NCBI GenBank assembly: GCA_934436435.1
Contig: CAKSAN010000012.1
Location: 62,001 to 126,000 of the forward strand
Direction of reading: 5' to 3'
DNA: 64,000 bases
DNA from: an uncultured Acetatifactor sp.
Lineage (GTDB): Bacteria; Bacillota; Clostridia; Lachnospirales; Lachnospiraceae
The notes below the pieces were generated by a model, which was not told the origin of the DNA, ran no database searches, and was given only the letters and a program-made list of their open reading frames with translations. The stretch's first letter is position 1. Every line of letters begins with the position of its first letter. Positions 46,318 through 54,522 of this stretch are shown here, piece after piece. The translations under genes were made by a program, and so were the position numbers.

Positions 46318-46356
46318 AGCAGCCGCCTCCGGATTCGCCGGGGATGGCTGCTTTCT
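46318..46356 (+). terminator. Terminator after the surface protein gene
   Basis: AGCAGCC/GGCTGCT outer and CTCCGG/CCGGGG inner pairing (46318-46352) is followed by a short TTTCTT tail. Confidence 0.65.
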
Positions 46357-46404
46357 TATGGACATAATGTCGGAAGGTGTACAGGATTCGAACCACAATC
46401 AAAG

Positions 46405-46433
46405 TTGCATGGCGGGGAAAAATGGGGTATCAT
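46405..46433 (+). promoter_or_regulatory. Promoter of the RdgB/HAM1-like gene
   Basis: TTGCAT (46405-46410) and TATCAT (46428-46433) are spaced by 17 bp, 40 bases before the start codon. Confidence 0.5.
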
Positions 46434-46473
46434 AAGGTGACATCGTGACAACACATTACAGAGGACAACACTT

Positions 46474-47121
46474 ATGAAATTGTTATATGCCACCGGCAAC
46501 CCGGCGAAATTCACAGCTATGCAAAACCGCTTATCCGAACTGGGCATCGAACTGATCAGCTTAAGGGATCTGCGGGCACAGGGAATCCCAATTCCCGATG
46601 TTCCGGAGACAGGCAATACCCCTTTGGAAAATGCCAGACAGAAAGCCCTTGCTTATTACGAAGCCTTTCGGATGCCGGTATTTTCCTGCGATTCCGGGCT
46701 GTATTTTGAAGATGTGCCGGAGGAGATCCAGCCGGGGGTGCATGTGCGGACGGTGAACGGTGTGTATTTGACGGATGAACAGATGCTGGCCCACTACATC
46801 GGACTGGTGAAGCGCTACGGGAGGCTCACGGCAAAATACCGGAATGCCATCTGTTATGTGCAGGATAAGGAGCACTCTTACGAGGCCATGGAGCCGGACA
46901 TGGAGAGCGAAAAATTCTGGCTGACGGACAAGCCTCACAGCAGCATTCGCAGAACGGGATTCCCGTTAGACAGTATCTCTCTGGATCCACGGACCGGGCA
47001 ATATTTTTATGATCTGCCGGAGACGGCGGTGGATCAGGTGGCAGTGGAGGAAGGTTTCCTTACTTTTTTCCGGAGAATCTTACAAGAAGGAACGGTGATA
47101 ATAAATGGCAGCAGACAGTGA
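46474..47121 (+). CDS. Non-canonical purine NTP pyrophosphatase, RdgB/HAM1 family
   Basis: Proteins of this family hydrolyse ITP, dITP and XTP to monophosphates and keep deaminated purines out of nucleic acids. At 215 residues the length is normal. LYATGNPAKFTAMQ at the start is the substrate-binding T/SGNxxK motif, and FSCDSGLYFEDVP matches the DSGL metal site. The C-terminal half (SIRRTGFPLDSISLDP) is more diverged than in standard RdgB, so specificity is not certain. Its 3' end overlaps the broken MATE gene by 17 bases. Confidence 0.8.
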   Translation: MKLLYATGNPAKFTAMQNRLSELGIELISLRDLRAQGIPIPDVPETGNTPLENARQKALAYYEAFRMPVFSCDSGLYFEDVPEEIQPGVHVRTVNGVYLTDEQMLAHYIGLVKRYGRLTAKYRNAICYVQDKEHSYEAMEPDMESEKFWLTDKPHSSIRRTGFPLDSISLDPRTGQYFYDLPETAVDQVAVEEGFLTFFRRILQEGTVIINGSRQ

Positions 47122-47753
47122 AATGTTTGGAACAGAGAAGATCAGCAGGATCCTATTGCGAATCGCACCGCCGGTCATGCTGGCGCAGCTGATCCAGGCA
47201 CTTTATAATATCGTGGACAGCTTCTTCGTGGGAAAATTCTCTGAGACGGGACTGACGGCATTATCCTGTTATCAGGAGGATGTTAAAAGGATCTATGTAC
47301 TGGGAATTCCCAATATCCTCATGCAGTCGGCATACACTTTTTACATTCTGGGGCTGAACCTGATCCTGGCGGGATTCTCGGATCAGGCGGTGACGGCACT
47401 GGGGCTGTATTACAAATCTGTGCTTTGAACTGATTCCGGCACCGATGCTTAGGGTATTTACGAAGGATCCGGAGGTGGTAAGTATCGGAGCTTATGGCTT
47501 CCATCTTATCGGAATCAGCTTTCTTCCCATGGTGACGTCCCTGATCTTCCCGGTATTTTTCCAGGCATTGGGACAGGCACTGAAAAGCTCCCTGCTTACG
47601 GTGATCCGTACGGTGGTGCTGTTCGTGCCGCTGGGATTTTTATTTTCACGATGGGGCCTGCACAGCTTCTGGCTGACCTTTCCGGTAACGGAGACGATCA
47701 CTTCGCTGGTGGGATTGTTCTTTTACCGGCAATTTATGAAGACGAAAAAATAA
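47105..47753 (+). pseudogene. MATE-family efflux transporter, deleted and frameshifted
   Basis: The first frame (47105-47428) opens like a MATE exporter (ISRILLRIAPPVMLAQLIQALYNIVDSFFVGKFSETGLTALS) but jumps at once to late-helix sequence. A second frame (47445-47753) carries the C-terminal helices (MLRVFTKDPEVVSIGAYGFHLIGISFLPMV... to FMKTKK). About 210 of the usual 450 codons remain, in two frames, with the 5' deletion inside codons 50-52. It cannot encode a working transporter. Confidence 0.85.
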
Positions 47754-47795
47754 CAAAACAACGAGCGTCTTGGCGGCGCCTGGATAGGAGAGTAT

Positions 47796-48623
47796 ATGAC
47801 AGCGACAAATGCAGTGGAAACGACAATGGTCTGGGGAACCGTAAGCGGTGCAAGTATTGCGGGGATGGTGATATCCCTGTTATTATCTGTGGGCTTACCG
47901 GTATTTTTGTGTATCTTTATATATAAGAAGGCAAAGGCATGGGTGCCGGCGTTTTTTATCGGCTGCGGTATTTTCGTGGGCTTTGCCATGATTTTAGAGC
48001 AGATCTGTCATGCCATCGTGCTGACAGTGACCGGAAGTGTCATACAGGATAATATCTGGCTGTATGGAATTTACGGCGGACTGGCAGCGGCTCTGTTCGA
48101 GGAGACCGGACGGTGGATCGCTATGAAATTCTGCCTGAAAAAGCATCTGACCCGGGAAAATGCGCTGATGTACGGTGCCGGACACGGCGGCATCGAAGCC
48201 TTTCTGATTCTGGGAATGTCTTCCATGAGTAATCTGCTCACTGCAGCCATGATCAACGGCGGTCTGATGGAGAAGACCATGAACGCACTGGAGCCCGCAC
48301 AGCAGGAACTGTCCTACAACCAGCTCTCCATCCTCTGGACCACACCGGCCTACCAGTTCTACCTCGCACCGGTGGAGCGGATCAGTGCCATCACCCTACA
48401 GATGGCGCTGTCGATCCTCGTGTACAGTGCGGTGAAGACAGGCAAAAAGCGGCATCTGGCAGCAGCCTTCGGAATTCATTTCGCAGTGGATTTCCTGACG
48501 GTGGTGTGCGCCTCCGCAATTCCCACATGGGCGCTGGAGCTGGGACTGTTAGTGGTCGTGGCGGTGATCTGTGGGGCTGTGTACAAATTGGTCTATGTAC
48601 AGTCAGCAGAGAAAAAAGCCTGA
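47796..48623 (+). CDS. YhfC-family intramembrane metalloprotease-like protein
   Basis: This 275-residue polytopic protein (seven to eight helices) matches the YhfC family, related to CPBP/PrsW-type intramembrane proteases. Conserved polar residues sit within or next to the helices: ALFEETGRWIAMK, GAGHGGIEAFLI and GIHFAVDF, which are the presumed zinc and catalytic sites. Substrates are unknown. It follows the broken MATE gene by 42 bases and is followed by an HD-domain gene. Confidence 0.8.
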   Translation: MTATNAVETTMVWGTVSGASIAGMVISLLLSVGLPVFLCIFIYKKAKAWVPAFFIGCGIFVGFAMILEQICHAIVLTVTGSVIQDNIWLYGIYGGLAAALFEETGRWIAMKFCLKKHLTRENALMYGAGHGGIEAFLILGMSSMSNLLTAAMINGGLMEKTMNALEPAQQELSYNQLSILWTTPAYQFYLAPVERISAITLQMALSILVYSAVKTGKKRHLAAAFGIHFAVDFLTVVCASAIPTWALELGLLVVVAVICGAVYKLVYVQSAEKKA

Positions 48624-48659
48624 CAGATGACAGGAAGCTGTAGAGAAGAGGAAATGGAC

Positions 48660-49502
48660 ATGAAAATCAACAGAGAAAAAGCGCTGGCAACTTTTAAAAA
48701 ATATACGGACCGCTACGACAGCAGCCGGGACATGATCCGCCTGAAGATAGAGCACACTTACCGGGTCTGCGGATTGTGTCAGCAGATCGCGAGATCGCTG
48801 GACCTTCCGGAAGAAGAGGTGGACATTGCGTGGCTGACGGGACTGCTCCATGATGTGGGGCGGTTTGAGCAGCAGCGGGTGTATGGTACCTTTATTGATG
48901 CGGATTCCATCGATCATGCAAAATACGGGGCAAGGATCCTGTTCGGTAAGGTCTGGGAGGAGAAAGCCGGGCTGACAGAGGGAAGCGAAGAGAGTCTGCC
49001 TGCCGGAATTCAGGCGGATGCCGGGATCAGCATCCGGGATTTCGTGGAGGACGCTTCCGAAGACGAACTGCTGTGGACGGCGGTATTTTATCACAGCGCC
49101 TACCGGATTCCGGAAGGGCTGGAGGAACGGACAGCCATGTTCTGCCATATTTTACGGGATGCGGATAAGATCGATATTCTGAAAGTCAATGTGGAATTCC
49201 CACTGGAAGAGATCTACAATGTCAGCACCGAGGTATTATATCAGGAGGAAGTGACACCGGAAGTGCTGCAAAGCTTTGATGAGGAACACGCCGTGCTTCG
49301 TTCCCTGAAAAAAACGGCGGTGGACAACGTGGTGGGGCATATTTCCCTGGTATATGAACTGGTCTATCCGGAGAGCTGCCGCATTGTGAAGCAGCAGGGT
49401 TATCTGGACAGGCTGATGAATTTTGAATCCCGGAATCCTCATACGAGAAAACAATTTGAGCATATCAGAGAGCATATGGAAAAATATCTCGCCGGAAAAT
49501 AA
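48660..49502 (+). CDS. HD-domain phosphohydrolase
   Basis: This 280-residue protein has metal-binding HD-superfamily motifs: H32 in EHTYRV, H64-D65 in GLLHDVGRFEQ, then DHAKYG, YHSAYR and RDADKIDIL. Such enzymes are phosphohydrolases acting on nucleotides or signalling molecules; the substrate cannot be told. I choose ATG 48660 because AGAGGA is correctly placed, rather than the ATGs 6 and 33 bases earlier. It overlaps nothing and ends at a strong terminator. Confidence 0.82.
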   Translation: MKINREKALATFKKYTDRYDSSRDMIRLKIEHTYRVCGLCQQIARSLDLPEEEVDIAWLTGLLHDVGRFEQQRVYGTFIDADSIDHAKYGARILFGKVWEEKAGLTEGSEESLPAGIQADAGISIRDFVEDASEDELLWTAVFYHSAYRIPEGLEERTAMFCHILRDADKIDILKVNVEFPLEEIYNVSTEVLYQEEVTPEVLQSFDEEHAVLRSLKKTAVDNVVGHISLVYELVYPESCRIVKQQGYLDRLMNFESRNPHTRKQFEHIREHMEKYLAGK

Positions 49503-49548
49503 AAAAATCCCACGGTAGACGGACAACACCGTCTGCTGTGGGATTTTT
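49503..49548 (+). terminator. Terminator after the HD-domain gene
   Basis: A long stem with AAATCCCAC and GTAGACGG arms (49503-49546) ends in five T and begins with seven A, so it may work in both directions. Confidence 0.88.
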
Positions 49549-49667
49549 GCATATCGGGGATTCTTCCTGCGCAGACTAAATAGGGAACAGTTCCGCCGCA
49601 TCCTTTGTGAAAATATAAATTATGCTATCGGGTGTCCGGCACATGGATTGTTACATTATAAATAAGG

Positions 49668-49696
49668 TTGCATTATAAAAGGATACCGTTTATAGG
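49668..49696 (+). promoter_or_regulatory. Candidate promoter before the 84-codon gene
   Basis: TTGCAT (49668-49673) and TATAGG (49691-49696) are spaced by 17 bp. GGATACC is repeated at 49681 and 49696, with GGATATT nearby, which may be regulatory. Confidence 0.4.
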
Positions 49697-49758
49697 ATAC
49701 CGAATATGGATATTCGTAAGACAGGTTATCTTCGCAGAGCGCGGGAAAGGAGTTCGCG

Positions 49759-50013
49759 ATGGATGGATTAACAGGAGGAAGCGGCGGCACAGAGGCGTTT
49801 CCCTTAAATGAACTGCCGGTAGGATTCGGCATGGCACTGGCCATGAACGAACAGGCCATGCAGGGCTATGCGGCACTGACGGAGACTGAGAAGGAGCATC
49901 TGATCCTCCGGTGCCGTGATGCCGGATCCAAAGAAGAGATGGAGCGGATCGTGGCATCACTGGTGCCGGGAGAATCGGCGGAAAGCGTTATTGCCAGCCT
50001 CCGTCAAGAGTAA
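49759..50013 (+). CDS. Small hypothetical protein (84 residues)
   Basis: I do not recognise this protein. It begins MDGLTGGSGGTEAFPLNELPVG and then has LTETEKEHLILRCRDAGSKEEMERIVASL, probably two or three helices. AAAGGAG lies eight bases before the ATG, which makes it a credible gene. Its last 26 bases overlap the end of the convergent SDR gene. Similar short Clostridia proteins with this LTEAEKEHLI(L/M)RCKDA pattern look like a small family of unknown role. Confidence 0.65.
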   Translation: MDGLTGGSGGTEAFPLNELPVGFGMALAMNEQAMQGYAALTETEKEHLILRCRDAGSKEEMERIVASLVPGESAESVIASLRQE

Positions 50014-50722
50014 GGATCTGTCCGGTGAGATAGGCCGGTGCCTGGATGAGCTGGAGGACAAGCTTTGCAACTTCCTCCGGCTGTCCCAGACGGTCGGCGG
50101 GGATCTCTTCCCGGAGCGCATCCATCTCCTCAGGAGAAAAGCAGTGGTTCATGGCAGTGTCGATGACACCGCAGGAGATAGCATTGACCTGGATATTGCT
50201 GGGGGCCAGCTCTTTGGCCAGGGCTTTCGTGAAGCTGTTCACGCCGCCCTTGGAGGCGGAATAGGCGACCTCCATGGAAGCCCCCACATTTCCCCAGACG
50301 GAAGAAATGTTGACAATGCGACCGCTGTGCTTTTGCAGCATCAGAGGAATGGCCAGACGGCTGGTATAGAAGCAGGAACTTAGATTCGTATTTATGATAC
50401 GCTGCCATTCTTCAATGCTCATATCCGTGAGCAGACCGATGTAGGAGATCCCGGCATTATTGACCAGAACGTCCAGATGGTCCAGGGATGCAAATGCTTT
50501 TTCGATGGCAGCAGGATCGGCCGCATCTGCCGCCAGAGCGGTACAGGTGATGCCGTATTTTCCCTCTAAGAAAGCAGCAGCCTCTTTAAGTTCCGCGAGG
50601 GTATGATTGCAGGTGAGGACCAGATCGTAACCGGCTTCAGCCAGAGTTTCCGCGATGGCTTTGCCGATACCGCGGGAAGCGCCGGTGACCATGGCTAAGG
50701 GAGCATTTTTCGTTGGATTCAT
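49988..50722 (-). CDS. Short-chain dehydrogenase/reductase (FabG-like)
   Basis: This 244-residue NAD(P)H-dependent oxidoreductase has the cofactor motif TGASRGIG (13-20), NNAG (88-91), and the catalytic S140/141, Y154 and K158 in YSASKGG. The sequence is close to 3-oxoacyl-ACP reductase FabG, but it stands alone, away from fatty acid genes, so the substrate is uncertain. AAAGGA precedes the start. It is divergent from trxB and convergent with the 84-codon gene. Confidence 0.85.
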   Translation of the reverse strand: MNPTKNAPLAMVTGASRGIGKAIAETLAEAGYDLVLTCNHTLAELKEAAAFLEGKYGITCTALAADAADPAAIEKAFASLDHLDVLVNNAGISYIGLLTDMSIEEWQRIINTNLSSCFYTSRLAIPLMLQKHSGRIVNISSVWGNVGASMEVAYSASKGGVNSFTKALAKELAPSNIQVNAISCGVIDTAMNHCFSPEEMDALREEIPADRLGQPEEVAKLVLQLIQAPAYLTGQILTLDGGWQ

Positions 50723-50794
50723 GTAAGGTGTCCTTTCTGGATTCCTGTTTTTATTTTCGCAGGAACATATAAAGTGAGTGTAGCACAGATAGAC

Positions 50795-50823
50795 TTGCTT
50801 TTCCATAGGGGAACTGCTACACT
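50795..50823 (+). promoter_or_regulatory. Promoter of the thioredoxin reductase-like gene
   Basis: TTGCTT (50795-50800) and TACACT (50818-50823), with an extended TG, are spaced by 17 bp just upstream of the ribosome binding site. Confidence 0.5.
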
Positions 50824-50845
50824 GGACAAAAGGAGAGAGAAAATT

Positions 50846-51769
50846 ATGTACGATTTGATCATTATCGGTTCCGGCCCCGCAGGCCTGTCGGCGGCAGTCT
50901 ATGGCAGGAGAGCGGGACTGAACCTTCTTATTATAGAAGAAAAGCCCATGAGCGGCGGACAGATCCTGAATACTTATGAAGTGGATAACTATCTGGGACT
51001 TCCCGGCATCAGTGGATTCGATATGGGAATGACTTTCAGACAGCATGCGGAGAAGCTGGGAGCGGAATTTCTGGAAGCTACGGTACACAGCGTGGAAGAG
51101 CGGGGCGATTACAAATGCGTCTATGCGGGCAATCAGGAGCTGGAGACCCGCACGGTGATCTTTGCCACCGGTGCGGAGCATGCAAAATTAGGGGTGCCCG
51201 GCGAGGAAGAATTAAACGGCATGGGCGTATCCTACTGCGCTACCTGTGACGGCGCCTTTTTCCGGGGCAGAACAGTGGCTGTGGTCGGCGGCGGAGATGT
51301 GGCGCTGGAAGATGCCATTTATCTGGCGAGAACCTGCGAAAAGGTATATCTGATCCACAGAAGAGACAGCCTGCGGGGAGCCATGGTATTGCAGGAGGAG
51401 TTAAAGAGCCTGCCCAATGTGGAGATCCTGTATGACCATGTGGTCACGGAGATCTGCGGCGAGGATATGGTGGAAAAGCTGCGCATCAAAAACGTCAGGA
51501 CGGAAGAGGAAAAGGATCTGGAAGCGGCAGGCATTTTTATCGCAGTGGGCATCCATCCCAACACGGAACTGCTGCGGGAACTGGTGACGGCCAGCGAGGA
51601 CGGCTATATTCCGGCAGATGAGACCGGAGAGACCGACAGACCCGGCATCTATGTGGCCGGGGACATTCGCAGGAAGCCTCTGCGCCAGGTCGTGACGGCA
51701 GTGGCGGACGGCGCCAATGCGGCAGTCAGCGCGGGAAATTACTGCAACCGTTTTCGTAAACAGTCATAA
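50846..51769 (+). CDS. trxB: Thioredoxin reductase-like flavoprotein
   Basis: This 307-residue FAD- and NAD(P)H-dependent enzyme reduces thioredoxin or a similar dithiol protein. It has the FAD motif IIGSGPAGLSAAVY (7-19), the redox pair CATC (131-134) and the NAD(P)H-site VVGGGDVALEDAIYLA. The C-terminal GIYVAGDIRRKPLRQVVTAVADGA is conserved. ATG 50846 follows AGGAGAG. No thioredoxin gene is adjacent. Confidence 0.9.
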   Translation: MYDLIIIGSGPAGLSAAVYGRRAGLNLLIIEEKPMSGGQILNTYEVDNYLGLPGISGFDMGMTFRQHAEKLGAEFLEATVHSVEERGDYKCVYAGNQELETRTVIFATGAEHAKLGVPGEEELNGMGVSYCATCDGAFFRGRTVAVVGGGDVALEDAIYLARTCEKVYLIHRRDSLRGAMVLQEELKSLPNVEILYDHVVTEICGEDMVEKLRIKNVRTEEEKDLEAAGIFIAVGIHPNTELLRELVTASEDGYIPADETGETDRPGIYVAGDIRRKPLRQVVTAVADGANAAVSAGNYCNRFRKQS

Positions 51770-51823
51770 ATAGGTAATACAAACCTTAAAAATTTTTAAA
51801 GAAAAGCGAAGAAGTTCGAAAGA

Positions 51824-51850
51824 AAAGAGTCACCCCTGTGGTGGCTCTTT
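51824..51850 (+). terminator. Hairpin after trxB
   Basis: An 11-bp stem AAAGAGTCACC/GGTGGCTCTTT with one T-G pair (51824-51834 with 51840-51850) ends in TTT but has no longer T-run. Confidence 0.65.
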
Positions 51851-51919
51851 CTGCGTAAAAGATCCGCAAACCCGCATAAAATGGGAACTTTTGGAAACTT
51901 TGACAATTAATTCACTATG

Positions 51920-51982
51920 TTGACAAATGACATTTTGCGTGATATATTTGTTAACAGATGTAACAAATTCGTAACATATAAT
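51920..51982 (+). promoter_or_regulatory. Promoters and possible WalR box of the NlpC/P60 gene
   Basis: TTGACA (51920-51925), 17 bp and TATATT (51943-51948) form one promoter. A second -10, TATAAT (51977-51982), lacks a -35, but just upstream lies TGTAAC-AAATT-CGTAAC (51959-51975). This fits the WalR box TGTWAH-N5-TGTWAH except for one base. Cell-wall hydrolase genes are typical WalR targets. Confidence 0.5.
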
Positions 51983-52037
51983 TTGAAAATGTAAAGAAAT
52001 TAAGTTAAGACAGCTCCAAGAGTTTCAGGAGGATAGA

Positions 52038-53222
52038 ATGGTTCGTAAATCTGTAAAAATTACCGTGTGCACCATGGCAGCGGTTATGGCTTTTTCCGGA
52101 ATGAATATTACCGCAGATGCAGCAGCGTCTTCATCCGTACTTCCCAGCGGCGGTATTGAACTGACTCTGGCAAAGGGCAATAATCTGGAGAGCCTGTCCA
52201 CAGGTACCAACAGCACAAAACAGATCGAAAGCATTATTGAGACCGTGATCCGTGACGACCAGATGGATACGACCCCGGAAGCATCCGAGGAAGAGTCCTT
52301 CAAGAATCTGGTGATCGCACAGGTGAATGATTATGTGAATGTAAGAAATATGCCCAGCGAGGAAGGCGAGATCGTCGGTAAGCTGTATGACGATTCCGTG
52401 GGTCTCTTTATTTCCGAAGAGAATGGCTGGTATCAGATCTCTTCCGGTTCCGTGACCGGTTATGTAAAAGCCGAGTACTGTGTGACCGGTGATGATGCGG
52501 TAGAGCTTGCCAAGAAGGTAGGTACCCGACTGGCAACCGTTAATACCACAACCTTAAAAGTACGCACCGAGCCTTCTCTGGAAGCATCGGTTTTAGGTCT
52601 GGTTCCCCTGGAGGATGACCTGGTAGTATCCGATGAGACAGACGGCTGGGTACAGGTAGATACCGAGGAAGGTCTCGGATGGGTCTCCACAGAATTTGTT
52701 TCCCTGCATACGGAATTCGTAGAAGCGGAATCCAAAGAGGAAGAAGAGAAGCGTCTGGCCAAGGAGAAGGAAGAGAGAGAAAAAGCCCGTGCCGCAGCGG
52801 CAGCGAAGGCAGCAGGAAACAGTAAGAGTTCTTCCGGCAGCGCTCCCGCAGTTACCTACGCAGCCAGCGGAGACAGCGAGATGGGTACCGCAGTTGCCAA
52901 CTACGCATTACAGTTCGTTGGTAACCCTTATGTATACGGCGGATCCAGTCTGACCAACGGTACCGACTGTTCCGGATTTGTAATGAGTGTATATGCGAAC
53001 TTCGGTGTAAGCCTGCCTCATTCCTCTTCCGCAGACCGCAGCCAGGGTGCCGCAGTAGACGGACTTGCCAATGCACAGGCCGGTGACCTGATCTGCTACT
53101 CCGGTCATGTAGCACTGTATATCGGTAACGGACAGATTGTTCACGCATCTACCGCCAAGACCGGTATCATCGTATCTAACGCTGACTATAAGAAGGTACT
53201 GGCAGTTCGAAGGATCTTCTAA
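52038..53222 (+). CDS. Secreted NlpC/P60 endopeptidase with SH3 domains
   Basis: This 394-residue cell-wall hydrolase has a signal peptide (about 1-30), two bacterial SH3 domains (about 95-150 and 165-225: NVRNMPSEEGEIVGKL, LKVRTEPSLEASVLGLV), a charged alanine-rich helical linker (about 230-265) and a C-terminal NlpC/P60 domain. The catalytic triad is C311 (TDCSGF), H357 (SGHVALY) and H369 (IVHAS). It likely cuts gamma-D-Glu-diamino acid bonds in stem peptides. AGGAGG lies upstream. A stand-alone gene ending at a terminator. Confidence 0.92.
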   Translation: MVRKSVKITVCTMAAVMAFSGMNITADAAASSSVLPSGGIELTLAKGNNLESLSTGTNSTKQIESIIETVIRDDQMDTTPEASEEESFKNLVIAQVNDYVNVRNMPSEEGEIVGKLYDDSVGLFISEENGWYQISSGSVTGYVKAEYCVTGDDAVELAKKVGTRLATVNTTTLKVRTEPSLEASVLGLVPLEDDLVVSDETDGWVQVDTEEGLGWVSTEFVSLHTEFVEAESKEEEEKRLAKEKEEREKARAAAAAKAAGNSKSSSGSAPAVTYAASGDSEMGTAVANYALQFVGNPYVYGGSSLTNGTDCSGFVMSVYANFGVSLPHSSSADRSQGAAVDGLANAQAGDLICYSGHVALYIGNGQIVHASTAKTGIIVSNADYKKVLAVRRIF

Positions 53223-53298
53223 TATACTTCCTATGTTCGTTGAGATTTCGGGAGTGCGGAGCACGGAGAAATCTTATATAATGTAACAGTAAGTACAG

Positions 53299-53330
53299 GG
53301 CACTGTGTGGTAACGCACAGTGCCTTTTTT
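53299..53330 (+). terminator. Terminator after the NlpC/P60 gene
   Basis: A 9-bp stem GGCACTGTG/CACAGTGCC (53299-53307 with 53316-53324) is followed by six T. Confidence 0.9.
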
Positions 53331-53442
53331 GACAGGGGGATATTTATGTGGCGGATAACTAAGCGGCGATAAGGGGAAAAACTATAAGTTGTACAATGAA
53401 TTGTGCAATTTGTCAAAATATTGTTACGCGATGAAAAAGGGA

Positions 53443-53472
53443 TTGACAAAGCGTAACTATACAAAGTATACA
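53443..53472 (+). promoter_or_regulatory. Orphan promoter-like sequence
   Basis: TTGACA (53443-53448) and TATACA (53467-53472) are spaced by 18 bp, about 55 bases before a group of DnaA boxes. No gene starts until 53849, so any transcript would cross the DnaA boxes. Confidence 0.35.
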
Positions 53473-53527
53473 AAAAAGACAAAACAAACGCAAAAACGAT
53501 AGAAAAATAATTGAAATGCAAAATAAG

Positions 53528-53598
53528 TTATCCACATTAAAAATGCCCTAAAATAGGATAAAAGTTATTTATACACCAAGTTATACACATTATCCACA
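53528..53598 (+). other. Cluster of DnaA boxes
   Basis: TTATCCACA (53528-53536), TTATACACC (53569-53577, one mismatch), TTATACACA (53581-53589) and TTATCCACA (53590-53598) all lie in the same orientation; the last two abut. Three match the DnaA-box consensus TTATNCACA exactly. The surrounding 500 bases are AT-rich and gene-free. This may bind DnaA to control hpf or to titrate DnaA. Confidence 0.7.
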
Positions 53599-53749
53599 GA
53601 AAAACCGGGGCTTCCGGGGGAGGGATTTTACGAAAAAACAGGAACAAATGTTTTGTGAAGATGTAATAAAAATCGGATAATGACAGGAATTGTCGATTTT
53701 CGAGTTGACATACAGAATGTCAAAAACAAGTAAAAAACTTCTTAAATTG

Positions 53750-53779
53750 TTGCAAAAAGCTGTGCTATTGTGCTATAAT
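53750..53779 (+). promoter_or_regulatory. Promoter of hpf
   Basis: TTGCAA (53750-53755) and a perfect TATAAT (53774-53779) with an extended TG are spaced by 18 bp, about 70 bases before hpf. Confidence 0.65.
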
Positions 53780-53848
53780 GACTATACAATAAATACAGGA
53801 ATTACTACATGAATTCTTGTAAATAAATACTTGGAAGGGATGATCAGC

Positions 53849-54376
53849 ATGAAGTTTATTATTGTTGGCAGAAACATCGAAGTTACACCAGGATTAAGAG
53901 CAGCAGTGGAGGAAAAGATCGGCAAGCTGGACAAGTATTTCAATCCCGATACAGAAGTACATGTAACATTAAGCGTGGAAAAAGAGCGTCAGAAAATTGA
54001 GGTGACCATTCCGGTAAAGGGAAGTATTATCCGTTCAGAGCAGGTAAGCAACGATATGTATGTATCCATTGATCTGGTGGAAGAGATCATTGAGAGACAG
54101 CTGAAAAAATATAAGAACAAGATCGTTGACAAAAAGCAGGCGGCAGCTTCTTTCAGCAAAGCTTATGTAGAGAATGACTACACAGATGACGACGAGATCA
54201 GGATCGTTCGTACCAAGAAGTTCGATATCAAGCCCATGTATCCCGAGGATGCCTGCATCCAGATGGAACTGCTGGGACACAACTTCTTCGTATTCTGCAA
54301 TGCAGAGACAGATCAGGTAAATGTAGTGTACAAGAGAAAAGGTGACACCTACGGACTGATCGAGCCGGAAGTATAA
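53849..54376 (+). CDS. hpf: Long-form ribosome hibernation promoting factor
   Basis: HPF (175 residues) joins 70S ribosomes into inactive 100S dimers in stationary phase. The N-terminal S30AE domain (1-100, MKFIIVGRNIEVTPGLRAAVEEKIGKLDKYF) blocks the decoding site. The C-terminal dimerisation domain (about 118-175, IVRTKKFDIKPMYPEDACIQMELLGHNFFVFCNAETDQVNVVYKRKGDTYGLIEP) makes it the long form. I choose ATG 53849 with GGAAGGGA eight bases upstream. The gene lies behind a DnaA-box cluster and ends at a terminator. Confidence 0.95.
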   Translation: MKFIIVGRNIEVTPGLRAAVEEKIGKLDKYFNPDTEVHVTLSVEKERQKIEVTIPVKGSIIRSEQVSNDMYVSIDLVEEIIERQLKKYKNKIVDKKQAAASFSKAYVENDYTDDDEIRIVRTKKFDIKPMYPEDACIQMELLGHNFFVFCNAETDQVNVVYKRKGDTYGLIEPEV

Positions 54377-54407
54377 ACGATCCTAAAATTAAATAAGAAT
54401 CAACCTA

Positions 54408-54437
54408 CAGCCTGTCGGAACTCCGGCAGGCTGTTTT
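54408..54437 (+). terminator. Terminator after hpf
   Basis: A 12-bp stem CAGCCTGTCGGA with its complement (54408-54419 with 54422-54433, one T-G pair) is followed by four T. Confidence 0.85.
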
Positions 54438-54522
54438 CATGCCCCAAGATTTTCGAATTGTCAGAATACCGGAAAAATCAGGAACATAACCTATAAGGAG
54501 GAACTAAGAGCGGGACAGGGAA

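Noticed and set aside
53223..53848. Chromosomal origin of replication
   Set aside because: DnaA boxes are present, but no dnaA, dnaN or recF gene and no clear unwinding element could be shown, so only a DnaA-box cluster is reported.
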